This document shows positions 35,313 through 44,637 of a stretch of 64,000 nucleotides of DNA, one piece after another (within the stretch, counting starts at the first letter, position 1; every line of letters starts with the position of its first letter). The DNA comes from Desulfobacteraceae bacterium (lineage in GTDB: Bacteria; Desulfobacterota; Desulfobacteria; Desulfobacterales; Desulfobacteraceae). The notes below the pieces were generated by a model. It was given only the letters and a program-made list of their open reading frames with translations, searched no databases and was not told where the DNA came from. The DNA is taken from assembly GCA_016744295.1 (NCBI GenBank), contig JADGEQ010000016.1, forward strand, positions 1-64,000, read 5' to 3'. Made by a program: the position numbers and the translations under genes.

Positions 35313-36275
35313 TCATGCACTTTCAACATGATTTGTCCGCTTTGAGAAAATACCCATCACACCATCTGGTAATGCCAACACCAGGACAACTACCAAGGCT
35401 CCCATGGTCACAGCGCGATATACGCCCAGGGGAGACATCAGTTCACTGGCAATAACCACCAGGACCGATCCGATGACGGCACCGGGAAAATGACCCAGCC
35501 CGCCGACCAATATCATTATCATTAATATGCTGAATAAATCCAGATCTAGCATGCGCACCGAAAGCATACCATAAAAATGGCCGTATACCCCCCCGATAAG
35601 ACCGGTCAGAAATGAGGTCAGGGCAAATACCATGAGTTTGTATTTAAAGGCGCTGATCCCGAGACTCATGGCAAATGGTTCCGAGTCTTTCAGTGCCAGG
35701 AATGCCAGTCCCCAATATGATTTGATCATCACCATGATGGTCAGCACACATGCAAGAGATATCATCAGGATCAAATAAAAGGTGGGAACCATATTGTCTA
35801 CCCCAAAGGTATACCCCAGAATACTGATAGGCGGTATGGTCAGAAGCCCTGACGCACCTCCGGTTCCAAGGGCAATGCCGATCTCGCCTTTTAACAGCGG
35901 CTGCAGGGCCATGTGAACTCCGAAGGTAACCAGAGCCACGTATGGGCCTGCAAGTCGTAGGCAGGGCAATGCGATCAGCGCCCCCATTGCCGCGGTAAAG
36001 AAACCGGCAAGCACAATCGCCAGCACCACGGGTATGTTGTGATGGATGGAAAGAATGGCCGAGCAATATGCACCCATCACAAAAAAGGCCACCTGGCCAA
36101 ATGAAAAAATACCGGCAAACCCCATGATCACATCCCAGCTTGATGCCACAACAGCCCAGATCAGACACATGATCAATATATTCATAATAAACGGCACATC
36201 TCCCACAAAAATGGGTAAAATGGCCAGAACCCCGTATATAATTCCGATGATCGTTGCCATCTGTTTTAGTCGCAT
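35313..36275 (-). CDS. livM: LivM-type ABC permease
   Basis: This inner-membrane permease of 320 residues has about nine membrane segments. LivM features are the SWDVIMGFAGIFSFGQVAFF block and the cytosolic coupling segment LKDSEPFAMSLGISAFKYKL. It starts 4 bp after the livH-type stop and pairs with it as heterodimer. Confidence 0.92.
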   Translation of the reverse strand: MRLKQMATIIGIIYGVLAILPIFVGDVPFIMNILIMCLIWAVVASSWDVIMGFAGIFSFGQVAFFVMGAYCSAILSIHHNIPVVLAIVLAGFFTAAMGALIALPCLRLAGPYVALVTFGVHMALQPLLKGEIGIALGTGGASGLLTIPPISILGYTFGVDNMVPTFYLILMISLACVLTIMVMIKSYWGLAFLALKDSEPFAMSLGISAFKYKLMVFALTSFLTGLIGGVYGHFYGMLSVRMLDLDLFSILMIMILVGGLGHFPGAVIGSVLVVIASELMSPLGVYRAVTMGALVVVLVLALPDGVMGIFSKRTNHVESA

Positions 36276-36279
36276 AATA

Positions 36280-37182
36280 TCAATTCCCTTTTCCCATTAG
36301 TCCCTGGGGTCTGATGGACAAAGTTGCCAGCAATAGAACAAAAAGTGCGATAATGGTATAGCTCATACCAAACATCCACCCCACAAAAGCCTCCATCATA
36401 CCGATGATAAACGCCGCATAAAGGCCTCCCCTGATGGATCCCATCCCCCCAAATGCTGTAACGACCCAGGCCTTGACCATTATCGCTCCCCCCGCTGTGG
36501 GATTGATAAAGAGTTTCTGACTCAGGAGAATACCGCCGAATCCGACCATGACAGTGGATATGGCAAAGGTAGAGGCAAATATGCGCTTGATGTTAATACC
36601 AACGATTTTAGCCCCGGCAGGGTTTTGTGCCACGGCCCTGACAGCTAGTCCGGTCCGGGTATTGTTCAGTATCCATCCCAACAATAAAATCCCCCCTAGA
36701 GACATCACAAAAATCATGATATCCTGATAGAAGAAGACAAGCTCGCCTATTTCCAGAAGCCCATCCATAATGGGGGGCAGGGATTTGAGCTTTACACCGA
36801 ACACGACCATATAAAGATTGCTCAGAAACAAGGATAGGCCAAGGGTAAGCATCATGGCTTTGTTTTCCCAGTCCGCCCTTTTGCGCAATGGTGCGATCAT
36901 GAATTTTTCCAACCCGTATCCAACACCAAACAAAAGCGGCACCACAATCAAGAATACGGTGAAATAGCCGCCAAACTCAAGGCCCAGGCCCACAATCAAT
37001 ATCCAGGCAAAATACCCACCAAGATTGAAAAAATCGCCATAGGCAAAGTTAAAGGCTTTTGTCACCCCGTAAACCAGTGTCATTCCCACTGCCATTAAAG
37101 CGTAGACAGAACCGTTGGAAAGCCCTGCGATGATGACATCGGTGATCTCGTACAATAATAAAACGGTATCTTCACTAAACAT
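36280..37182 (-). CDS. livH: LivH-type ABC permease
   Basis: This 300-residue permease carries the LivH pattern: GLSNGSVYALMAVGMTLVYG near the N terminus, AFNFAYGDFFNLGGYFAW, and the coupling segment RTGLAVRAVAQNPAGAKIVG. It partners LivM in a high-affinity organic solute importer. Confidence 0.92.
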   Translation of the reverse strand: MFSEDTVLLLYEITDVIIAGLSNGSVYALMAVGMTLVYGVTKAFNFAYGDFFNLGGYFAWILIVGLGLEFGGYFTVFLIVVPLLFGVGYGLEKFMIAPLRKRADWENKAMMLTLGLSLFLSNLYMVVFGVKLKSLPPIMDGLLEIGELVFFYQDIMIFVMSLGGILLLGWILNNTRTGLAVRAVAQNPAGAKIVGINIKRIFASTFAISTVMVGFGGILLSQKLFINPTAGGAIMVKAWVVTAFGGMGSIRGGLYAAFIIGMMEAFVGWMFGMSYTIIALFVLLLATLSIRPQGLMGKGN

Positions 37183-37256
37183 AATAATTTCTTTTCTGTA
37201 AAATATTAAAACCCCGATTTAACGCACCTGCGGTGACATGACCCCGCACCCTTTGA

Positions 37257-37961
37257 CTACATCCCTAAAAAGATCTCTTTCAGGTGATCATCACTGATGG
37301 CCTCATCTTTGCTCCCCTCAAAGCTAATTTGTCCCTCTTCCAGAACATACACTTTACTCGCCAATTCCGCGATTTGCGGAATATTCTGTTCAACCAGCAA
37401 AATTGTCATTCCCTGCTCGTTTATGGTTTTAATGGTGTTAAAGACTTCTGTCCGCAAGTTGGGCTGCAATCCCAACGAGGGTTCATCAATGGCAAGAAAT
37501 TTGGCACTGGACATCAGCCCCCTTGCAATGGCAAGCATTTTGGCTTCACCGCCACTCATGGTGGAGGCAAATTGTTTCTTCCGGTCAGCCAGCCTTGGAA
37601 ACAGATCAAAAACTTTTTCCAGGTTTTCGGCCTCATGGGGCCTTGCATGCTTGCTGTATGCGCCAAGTTTGAGGTTCTCAACCACACTCATGTTGGGAAA
37701 AAGCTCACGGGTCTCAGCTATATAGGTAACACCAAGATCCACAATCTTCTCGGAAGGCAAATTGAGAATAGAGGTATCATTCAATAAAATATCCCCTTTA
37801 GTTTTCTCGACTAACCCGCAAATTGATTTGAGCAGGGTACTTTTGCCGTGCCCATTAGGGCCCATCACCACAACAACCGCATTCTCCTCAATGGTAATAC
37901 TCACATCCTTTAGGACGTGGAATTGATCATAGTATGCATTCAAGTCTGTAACCTTAATCAT
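37257..37961 (-). CDS. livF: LivF-type ABC ATPase
   Basis: This 234-residue ATPase has Walker A GPNGHGKST, signature MSGGEAKMLAIARGL, Walker B LAIDEPSLGLQP and the H-loop replaced by the family's VEQN. I start at the ATG at 37961, preceded by GGGAGGTGATC, inside the end of livG (8-bp overlap), rather than at 37985. Confidence 0.93.
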   Translation of the reverse strand: MIKVTDLNAYYDQFHVLKDVSITIEENAVVVVMGPNGHGKSTLLKSICGLVEKTKGDILLNDTSILNLPSEKIVDLGVTYIAETRELFPNMSVVENLKLGAYSKHARPHEAENLEKVFDLFPRLADRKKQFASTMSGGEAKMLAIARGLMSSAKFLAIDEPSLGLQPNLRTEVFNTIKTINEQGMTILLVEQNIPQIAELASKVYVLEEGQISFEGSKDEAISDDHLKEIFLGM

Positions 37962-38664
37962 GATCACCTCCCAGATAACACTCAATCACCTTTGGATTAC
38001 TGGTGACCTCAGCAGGATCACCGCAGCAGATTTCAGTCCCTGTCTCTATGATTAGCAGTACTTCAGTGAGTTCGGTAAGCACCTTCATGAAATGCTCGAT
38101 AAGAATGATGGTAACCCCCAATTCTTCATTGATATTCTTTATCAATTCCATCAATGCCTTTATTTCATGGGCATTGGAACCGGCCATGGGCTCATCCAGC
38201 ATTAATATTTTCGGATTCGTTGCCAGGGCGGCTCCGATCATCAGCTTTTTTTTGCCCAGCAGATTCAGGGTGCCTGTCAGTTCTTTCCGTTCATCTTGTA
38301 GCTGAACAAAATCAATGATCTTTTCTATGCGTTTGATATCGTGCCGGTCCTTGTTGCCGAACCGGTTTCCCACCTCAATACTCTGTTCAACCGTAAGGCT
38401 CGGAAATGTTTGAGGAATCTGAAACGTGCGGGATATACCCAGCTTGGATATCTGGTAAGGCTTCATCCCTGAGATCTCTTTTCCGTCAAAGGAAATTGAG
38501 CCTTCAAAGTTGTAGAATCCTGTGATCAGATTGTAGACCGTTGATTTGCCGGCCCCATTGGGACCTGCGATGCCGAAAATCTGTCCCTTTTCGACATTAA
38601 AACTCAGATCGTTCACCGCGACCAGCGAGCCGAATCGCTTGGTGACCTTTGACAGTTTAAGCAT
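37954..38664 (-). CDS. livG: LivG-type ABC ATPase
   Basis: This 236-residue ATPase has Walker A GPNGAGKST near residue 36, Walker B ILMLDEPMAGSNAHE and H-loop IEHFMK. The signature reads LNLLGKKKLMIGAAL, weaker than the usual LSGGQ, as in some LivG proteins. It is translated just after the GntR gene and overlaps livF. Confidence 0.92.
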   Translation of the reverse strand: MLKLSKVTKRFGSLVAVNDLSFNVEKGQIFGIAGPNGAGKSTVYNLITGFYNFEGSISFDGKEISGMKPYQISKLGISRTFQIPQTFPSLTVEQSIEVGNRFGNKDRHDIKRIEKIIDFVQLQDERKELTGTLNLLGKKKLMIGAALATNPKILMLDEPMAGSNAHEIKALMELIKNINEELGVTIILIEHFMKVLTELTEVLLIIETGTEICCGDPAEVTSNPKVIECYLGGDHD

Positions 38665-38666
38665 TC

Positions 38667-39428
38667 TTATTTCTCCTTGACATCATCTAAATTCCCAAGG
38701 GCTTCCTCTTTAATACAATCTTGCATCAAGACATAATGATATGAGCATAAAGAGAGCGCTTTCAAGGGTTCACCTGCTGCAATTTCCCTTGCAGTGTTGA
38801 TCCAGTTTTCAATGGTTTTCTTGCGGTATTTCGGGTTGTCGTACAACAGTGAGTCATGGGACCCTATACTCACCTGGATAGTGCCTTTAATCCATTCAAA
38901 GATGATATTTTTTGTCATTTTGGCCAACAGAAGATTCATCTCCCGGTCGATTGATTTGATTTTTGCAAGATCAGGGTCTTTTGATTCATTGTTTAACGCT
39001 TTTAGGCCCAGCGACAATTGAACCAATTTCTCCTTTTCCTCATCCGTTCCCCTGATCGACGCCAGTGTTACCTCTGTCCGATCAATTGCATCCCGGAATT
39101 CAACCAGTTGTTCCAGGGGGACCCTATTCTGCTTTAGTAAGATAGACAGGGATTCACTGGCACTGCCAACTTCAATCTTTTTGGTATAAGCGCCGCCCTT
39201 GACCCCTTTTTTGATTTCAAGAATCCCTTTTTGTTTCAATGTCTGCAGGGCTTCCCGGATGGCACCGCGGCCGACTTCAAACTGTTTTTGCAGTTCTCGC
39301 TCACTTGAGAGCCGTTTCCCTGTTTCAATGCCGCCGCTTAAAATGGCGGTTTCGATCTGAGCAACTATTTTTTCGCTGAGATTACTGCCGGTCACAGGTT
39401 TAAAACGGTTTGTGTTTTCCAGTGCCAT
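38667..39428 (-). CDS. GntR/FadR family transcriptional regulator
   Basis: This 253-residue regulator has an N-terminal winged helix (LSSERELQKQFEVGRGAIRE) and a C-terminal helical FCD effector domain. It ends 3 bp before livG and is thus the first gene of the transporter operon, which it probably represses or activates in response to the imported organic acid or amino acid. Confidence 0.9.
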   Translation of the reverse strand: MALENTNRFKPVTGSNLSEKIVAQIETAILSGGIETGKRLSSERELQKQFEVGRGAIREALQTLKQKGILEIKKGVKGGAYTKKIEVGSASESLSILLKQNRVPLEQLVEFRDAIDRTEVTLASIRGTDEEKEKLVQLSLGLKALNNESKDPDLAKIKSIDREMNLLLAKMTKNIIFEWIKGTIQVSIGSHDSLLYDNPKYRKKTIENWINTAREIAAGEPLKALSLCSYHYVLMQDCIKEEALGNLDDVKEK

Positions 39429-39879
39429 ATTTTTTTATAGCCTAGTTATCGTTGAATCGTTTTTTATAGGTATCAGGATAAAACACGCGGATTCAAAATG
39501 TGCGAAAATACAATTATTCATAAAACACTCCCTGGACTATTATGTGGCGCTGTAGTAACCCATCCTGACCCCTCTGTAATGATCGTACCATTCAACCATT
39601 CCTATGGGATTCTAATCCCAATGTCAACAAATTTTAAAAAAACTTAGATAAGCACTATTAAGCCATGAAAAACCGTTAAAAACCGCAGTTTTTAGCTGCA
39701 GTTTTGAACAAAACAGGAATTCCAGCAACTAAATCAAGGCCATAGCCGGTCCAAATGGTAGGACTATTAGGGGCCAAATGATTCTCTTACTCGATTCTAA
39801 ACAACAATACTCAGCCCACAGGGACGCTAGTAGTCGCGCTGCGGGAAATCGTCCCATGGTAAAGGTAACTTAAAAAATT
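39429..39879. other. Intergenic region upstream of the liv-type operon
   Basis: It should contain the GntR operon promoter. A 10-bp stem (AAAACCGCAG, 39679-39688; CTGCAGTTTT, 39696-39705; one mismatch) with a 7-base loop may terminate transcription from the right. No GntR half-site pair could be assigned. Confidence 0.35.
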
Positions 39880-40080
39880 TCAGGGCGCCTCCTTGCCTTT
39901 TTTTATAAAAAACGGCATCAGGAAAACGATGCAAGCCACCAGAAAAAAAAAGCTTCCCAAAAAGCTTACGGCATCCCTGGCCCGTACACTGGCCCAACAG
40001 AAAAACAGGGCAGATACGATAAAAAGTCCCCATCCCCATAGTTGACAGATCCGTTCTGTTCCCTTTGTGTTTTTGGCCAT
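39880..40080 (-). CDS. Small membrane protein next to alkaline phosphatase
   Basis: From the ATG at 40080, preceded by GGGGAGG, the product is 66 residues with two membrane segments (LWGWGLFIVSALFFCWASV and FLGSFFFLVACIVFLMPFF) and a Lys-rich C terminus. The longer frame from 40173 lacks a start signal. It lies 110 bp after the phosphatase gene on the same strand. The family is unknown to me. Confidence 0.65.
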   Translation of the reverse strand: MAKNTKGTERICQLWGWGLFIVSALFFCWASVRARDAVSFLGSFFFLVACIVFLMPFFIKKGKEAP

Positions 40081-40190
40081 TTGCGGCCTCCCCTTTTTCC
40101 AGCGAAGCGTTAAAGCAATCCCGGTCCCGGCAAAATCAGAACCGGGATTGTTGTAATTCCTACCCAGGCGCACCTTTTAAAAAGGCGATC

Positions 40191-41813
40191 TTAAGGAGCC
40201 GTCACAGCGTCCATGGTACGCTGCCCCAACTGGGTGTGGTGCATGATACCTTCAAATGGTTCTCTCGCAGTATCCGGACCTTTTGTAAATACCAGAACCG
40301 GGGTATTGGTATGTGTGCCGGTGTTCCAGACAACAAATTGGTCCGAGGCCACTTCAAGGGCCAGCAGATTCTGGCGGTTGTCGTACTTCTGATAAACAAA
40401 GAACGCATCCTTGTTATCCAACTTGGGAACAACCTTAGACCCCAGATAGGAATGACCTTCGCTGTAAATGGGATTGTCTTCGGTCTCAAGGACTCTTGCG
40501 GCCTGGGCCTCGGTAATGGGGAACTGAGTATATTCATTTACCAGATCAGCCAATGCCTTAGGTGTCTGTTCTTCTTTGGAAAGGCTGTCAAACTTGCCGA
40601 AAATATCGGTATAGCTGAGCTTTTGGTTGTAGAGTTTATCCAGGACCCCAGGATCTCCGAAGTTGTATCCAGGTTTGTAATCACGGTCTTGAAACATTTT
40701 GCCGGGCAGTGCTTTGGCCTTGGGCAGGTTTTTACCCGTATAGCTGAAACCAAAACCGCCTGTGGTATGGTCGGCGGTTACAATGATCAGGGTGTCATCC
40801 CTGTCTTTTGCCCAGTCCACTACATAGGAAATGGTTTCATTGATCCGCATCAGTTCATGGAGCATTCCCCCGGCATCATTATAATGGGCTGCCCAGTCGA
40901 TCAGACCGGCTTCGACCATGAGGAAAAAACCATCATCATCCTTGGATAGTACATCAATGGCCTTTGCAGACATCTCCCGCAGTGTGGGCATGTTTCTTTG
41001 GGGATCAGACAGGGAGTTGCTCACCCGAATGCCATCGGGCATGGCTGAGTAGGCGAAAAGGCCCAGAAGTTTACCGGATGCGGCATCCATCTGGTTTTTA
41101 TTGAAGGCCAGGCTGTATCCCTTGTCCTTTGCCTGGGCCAAAAGATTTTTATTGTCTTTCCGTTTTGATTTGATGCGAACAGAACCTTCGGTCATCTCTT
41201 CGAGTTCTTTTCTGACGGCAGAGGCCTTATCATTGGCCTCTTTGGGAATCCAATAGCGCAAGCCCCCGCCAAGCATGACATCCGGGCCTGCATTGAGCAT
41301 GTCCACGGCAATTTCATTTTCCATCTTTCTGTGGGCCTGATGAGCGGCAAATGCGGCCGGGGTAGCATGGGTGACTCTGGTGTCGGAAATGAGACCTGTG
41401 GATTTCCCTGCAGCTTTTGCCTTTTCAAGAACGGTAACGGCAGGATCACCGTTAAAATCCAGACCAATCATTTCAGATCCTGAAAACTGACCTGTGGCCA
41501 TCTGGCTGCCCGAGGCGGCAGAATCCACAACCAATACATCTTTGGCATGGGTCATGGAAAGCCCAATGGAGCCGTTCTGAGCCATTATTTTATCAAATCC
41601 GGTCTGACCTTCAACGATCACAGAATTTGGGGCCTGTTTGGCATAGGTCAGTAAGAGTCCGACCTGCTCCGGCCCCATACCGTCACCGATGATCATGATT
41701 ACGTTCTTGGGTTTTTTGACTGCTCCGGACGTGGCAACCTGCTTCTGAACACAGCCGGTTACAAAGAAAAATACAAAAAAAATGGCGAAAATTGCACTCG
41801 ATCGGTTCTTCAT
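40191..41813 (-). CDS. Alkaline phosphatase, lipoprotein
   Basis: The 540-residue enzyme belongs to the PhoA-type alkaline phosphatase superfamily. It begins with a lipoprotein signal peptide (lipobox VTGC near residue 21), so it is membrane-tethered in the envelope. Metal and nucleophile motifs are IIGDGMGPEQ near residue 42, DSAASGSQMATG near 98 (Ser of DSAAS as nucleophile), ITHATPAAFAAHQ, EAGLIDWAAHYND, VTADHTTGG and TGTHTNTPV. It releases phosphate from monoesters outside the cytoplasm. GGAGAG precedes the ATG. Confidence 0.92.
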   Translation of the reverse strand: MKNRSSAIFAIFFVFFFVTGCVQKQVATSGAVKKPKNVIMIIGDGMGPEQVGLLLTYAKQAPNSVIVEGQTGFDKIMAQNGSIGLSMTHAKDVLVVDSAASGSQMATGQFSGSEMIGLDFNGDPAVTVLEKAKAAGKSTGLISDTRVTHATPAAFAAHQAHRKMENEIAVDMLNAGPDVMLGGGLRYWIPKEANDKASAVRKELEEMTEGSVRIKSKRKDNKNLLAQAKDKGYSLAFNKNQMDAASGKLLGLFAYSAMPDGIRVSNSLSDPQRNMPTLREMSAKAIDVLSKDDDGFFLMVEAGLIDWAAHYNDAGGMLHELMRINETISYVVDWAKDRDDTLIIVTADHTTGGFGFSYTGKNLPKAKALPGKMFQDRDYKPGYNFGDPGVLDKLYNQKLSYTDIFGKFDSLSKEEQTPKALADLVNEYTQFPITEAQAARVLETEDNPIYSEGHSYLGSKVVPKLDNKDAFFVYQKYDNRQNLLALEVASDQFVVWNTGTHTNTPVLVFTKGPDTAREPFEGIMHHTQLGQRTMDAVTAP

Positions 41814-41913
41814 AGGCTCTCTCCTGTAAACTTAACTTTGGGTAATAAGTTAGATTTAAACATAATGGCCGTTTCAAGTTTTTCCTGCACGAAAAAGGAC
41901 GACCATTTCTTAT

Positions 41914-42172
41914 TCATCGTAATCCAATAATGCTGTGGCTCCCCCCTAGACCATTAATTCTGATTGCGTGATCAACCTTGCGACCTGATATGTTTTGATT
42001 TTTAAATGAGATGTCACCCTCCAAAGAATTAAGACCTGGGATTAGGGGTGGATTTGCCGGCACCATTGGGTCCGGCAATCCCGAACACCTGCCCCCTGGT
42101 GACGTCAAAACCCAGATCATTGATTGCGGTCAGTTCACCAAATCTCTTGGTGATATTTGTGACTTTAAGCAT
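41914..42172 (-). pseudogene. Truncated, frameshifted livG copy
   Basis: From an ATG at 42172 the minus strand encodes a LivG N terminus: MLKVTNITKRFGELTAINDL and Walker A GPNGAGKST. The frame then shifts, and similarity resumes in another frame as LEGDISFKNQNISGRK before stopping near 41914. About three quarters of the gene is gone. It differs clearly from the intact livG at 37954, so it is the remnant of a second liv-type operon once divergent from the ferredoxin-AOR genes. Confidence 0.82.
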
Positions 42173-42223
42173 AATTGATAGTTCCTTTCTTCAAATTGAA
42201 GTTGAACACAATTTTTTTGTATC

Positions 42224-42246
42224 ACATAGTATGTAATAGGTGATAT
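42224..42246. promoter_or_regulatory. Operator-like 23-bp repeat, copy 1
   Basis: ACATAGTATGTAATAGGTGATAT matches the sequence at 42299-42321 in 20 of 23 positions. It contains a partial dyad (ATCAC...GTGAT). It lies in the divergent region between the livG remnant and the ferredoxin-AOR-tetR genes and is the likely TetR binding site. Confidence 0.5.
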
Positions 42247-42298
42247 GTAACAAAAGGCATAGCACAGCTTTTTTTTTAAAGCAAGAAAAAAAGTGTTT

Positions 42299-42321
42299 AC
42301 ATAGTACATAATATGTGATAT
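42299..42321. promoter_or_regulatory. Operator-like 23-bp repeat, copy 2
   Basis: Second copy, 75 bp after the first and 39 bp before the ferredoxin start, where a repressor would block transcription of the AOR operon. Confidence 0.5.
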
Positions 42322-42359
42322 TTTCATTACATACACTACAATAGTTTCAGGAGGCTGCC

Positions 42360-42812
42360 ATCAAACGCTTTATTCATACAAATTTTGACAAATGCACCGG
42401 ATGCAGTATCTGCCAGCTTGCATGTTCCTTTGATCTGTTTAAGGGCTACAACCCCCGCAGGTCACGCCTGGTCATTAAAAATGAAAGGGAGAATCTCTAT
42501 CATCTGCCAACGGTTTGCAATCAGTGCGAGAATGCCTATTGTCTGAATGTTTGTCCGGCAAAGGCAATCCAAAGAAATGACCAGGGTGTTGTCTGCATAG
42601 ACCCGGATCGATGTATCGGCTGCGGTCTTTGTGCCCAATACTGTCCCGTGGGGATGGTCTTTATAGATCCTGAAACCCAAAAAGCATATAAATGTGAGTT
42701 GTGCCAGGGGAAGCCTTTGTGTGTTGAAGCCTGCCCCACTGGAGCCCTTGAATTCGTCCATGTAGATATGGCCAATGCAGAAATGATAAAGGGGGAGAAA
42801 TCCAATGATTGA
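42360..42812 (+). CDS. Polyferredoxin partner of AOR, apparent ATC start
   Basis: The frame encodes a 150-residue four-cluster ferredoxin. Cysteine groups are CTGCSICQLAC, CNQCENAYCLNVCP, CIGCGLCAQYCP and CELCQGKPLCVEACP, like the HycB/AorB-type electron-transfer subunits. It should accept electrons from the AOR encoded next, with which it overlaps by 8 bp. AGGAGG lies 5 bases before ATC at 42360; the in-frame stop at 42342 and lack of any ATG, GTG or TTG before the first cluster leave ATC as the apparent start. A sequencing error is the alternative. Confidence 0.85.
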   Translation: MKRFIHTNFDKCTGCSICQLACSFDLFKGYNPRRSRLVIKNERENLYHLPTVCNQCENAYCLNVCPAKAIQRNDQGVVCIDPDRCIGCGLCAQYCPVGMVFIDPETQKAYKCELCQGKPLCVEACPTGALEFVHVDMANAEMIKGEKSND

Positions 42813-44637
42813 AGCCTACACAAACAAATTGCTCATGATTGATTTATCCATTGAATCCTTTGAAATCATTTCACTCCCGGATATCCTGAAACAAGCCTAT
42901 CTCGGCGGTAAAGGATTTGGAGCAAAGCTTCTTGTCGACAAAGTTTTTCCTGGCACCGACCCATTGGGTCCCGATAATTTGCTCATGTTCATGACAGGTC
43001 CCCTAACAGGAACCATGGCCCCGGCCATGCGGGGATGTGTGGTTACAAAATCGCCCCTGACCGGAATTTTTCTGGACTCCTATTTTGGGGGCAGCTTTTC
43101 TCCGGAAATAAAGTATGCCGGCTATGATGGCATTATTATCAAAGGGGTTGCCAAAAAGCCCTGTTATATATGGATCGATGACCACCGGGTTGAAATCCGG
43201 GATGCCAAGGATATTTGGGGAACAGACGCCCTTGAATCCAACCGGTTGATCAAACAGGAAATCGGGGATGAGAGCATCAAAATTGCCGGCATTGGTCAGG
43301 CAGGTGAAAACCAGGTGCGGTATGCCCTGATCTGTTGTGAGTACAATCGCCAGGCAGGCCGGGGGGGTGCCGGTGCCGTTATGGGTTCCAAAAATCTGAA
43401 AGCCATTGCCATCAGGGGAACAAATTCCGTAAAGGTGAATGATCCCGAAGGCTTTGCCCGGGCCTGTGAAAAGGCAGTTAAAGAACTTGCCGATAGCCCT
43501 GATGTGGAAGCCATGCGTCAGGCAGGAACTGCTTCTGCTGTTGACTTTGCCAATGAAGCCGGGCTGTTGCCCCATAAAAACTATCAAAACGGAACCTTTG
43601 CCAAGTCGTCTAATCTTGCGGAAAAAGGACAGTCCAAACATCTGTGGCTGGGTAGTTCCGCCTGTATGGGATGCCCCATACGATGCAGTAAAATAGGGGC
43701 AGTCCGAACGGGTAAGTACAAGGGGATTGTCACCGATATTGTGGAGTACGAATCTGCAGGTCTCATGGGCTCCAACCTGGATATTTCCGATGTCAGGGCA
43801 GTGGCTCACCTGGTAAAACTCTGCGATTGCTACGGCATGGATTCCATGTCCACAGGGAGTGTGATCGGATTTGCCATGGAGGCCTGTGAAAAGGGTTTGA
43901 TTCCACCTCCCGAGGGCATTGACCTTGCCTTTGGCAATGTTCCGGCAGCAGAGTATCTGATCCATGCCATTGCCGCCAGACGAGAGGGGCTTGGCAAGCT
44001 CTTGTCCCATGGGGTACGGCTGGCAGCGGAAAAAATCGGTGGCAACGCATCTGATATTGCCATTCACACCAAGGGGCTGGAATCGCCTGCCTGGGGCCCC
44101 AGAGGGGTTTCTGGCATGGGACTGGCCTATATGACAACCGACAGGGGCGGCTGTCACCAGCGGGGATTTCCCGTTGGCTATGAACTGGCTGGCGAATGGG
44201 ACAACAAACCCCTGGATCCCTTGTCACCCAAGGGCAAAGCCGCCATGGTGGCCAGCCTGCAAAATCATTCTGCCGGAACTGACACCCTGGTTAAATGCGA
44301 TTTTGGCAGCTTTGGTATTTCCACAGAGACCTATGCCCAGCTTTTTTCTGCTGCAACGGGCAGACAGATAACATCTGCCACCCTTCTGGAAACCGGCGAA
44401 CGGATCTGGAATCTGGTGAGGATGTATAATTTGTCCGAAGGCATGGATGCCACAAAGGACACCCTTCCCCGGCGTTTTGTGGAGGAGCCTCTGCCCGACG
44501 GACCCGCAAAGGGACATCGAATTTCAAAGGATGATATGGATTATATGAAACTAGAATATTATAAAATCAGGGGCTGGAATGAAGATGGGGTTCCCCTTGA
44601 AAAAACCCTGGAACGATTGGGGGTACACCATGATTGA
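42805..44637 (+). CDS. aor: Aldehyde:ferredoxin oxidoreductase (tungsten type)
   Basis: This 610-residue enzyme of the AOR family oxidises an aldehyde to the carboxylic acid using a tungstopterin and one 4Fe-4S cluster, with ferredoxin as acceptor. Visible features are the N-terminal GGKGFGAKLL, pterin-contact RGCVVTKSPLTG, GRGGAGAVMGSKNLKAIA, the cluster ligands CMGCPIRC near residue 288 with a fourth Cys in TLVKCDFGS near 493, and KGLESPAWGPRG. It is full length. It is flanked by its ferredoxin gene and a TetR gene and followed by an alcohol dehydrogenase gene. Confidence 0.93.
   Translation: MIEAYTNKLLMIDLSIESFEIISLPDILKQAYLGGKGFGAKLLVDKVFPGTDPLGPDNLLMFMTGPLTGTMAPAMRGCVVTKSPLTGIFLDSYFGGSFSPEIKYAGYDGIIIKGVAKKPCYIWIDDHRVEIRDAKDIWGTDALESNRLIKQEIGDESIKIAGIGQAGENQVRYALICCEYNRQAGRGGAGAVMGSKNLKAIAIRGTNSVKVNDPEGFARACEKAVKELADSPDVEAMRQAGTASAVDFANEAGLLPHKNYQNGTFAKSSNLAEKGQSKHLWLGSSACMGCPIRCSKIGAVRTGKYKGIVTDIVEYESAGLMGSNLDISDVRAVAHLVKLCDCYGMDSMSTGSVIGFAMEACEKGLIPPPEGIDLAFGNVPAAEYLIHAIAARREGLGKLLSHGVRLAAEKIGGNASDIAIHTKGLESPAWGPRGVSGMGLAYMTTDRGGCHQRGFPVGYELAGEWDNKPLDPLSPKGKAAMVASLQNHSAGTDTLVKCDFGSFGISTETYAQLFSAATGRQITSATLLETGERIWNLVRMYNLSEGMDATKDTLPRRFVEEPLPDGPAKGHRISKDDMDYMKLEYYKIRGWNEDGVPLEKTLERLGVHHD

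Noticed and set aside
43003..44157. 384-codon antisense frame over aor
   Set aside because: Shadow of the AOR coding sequence with no domain or start signal.
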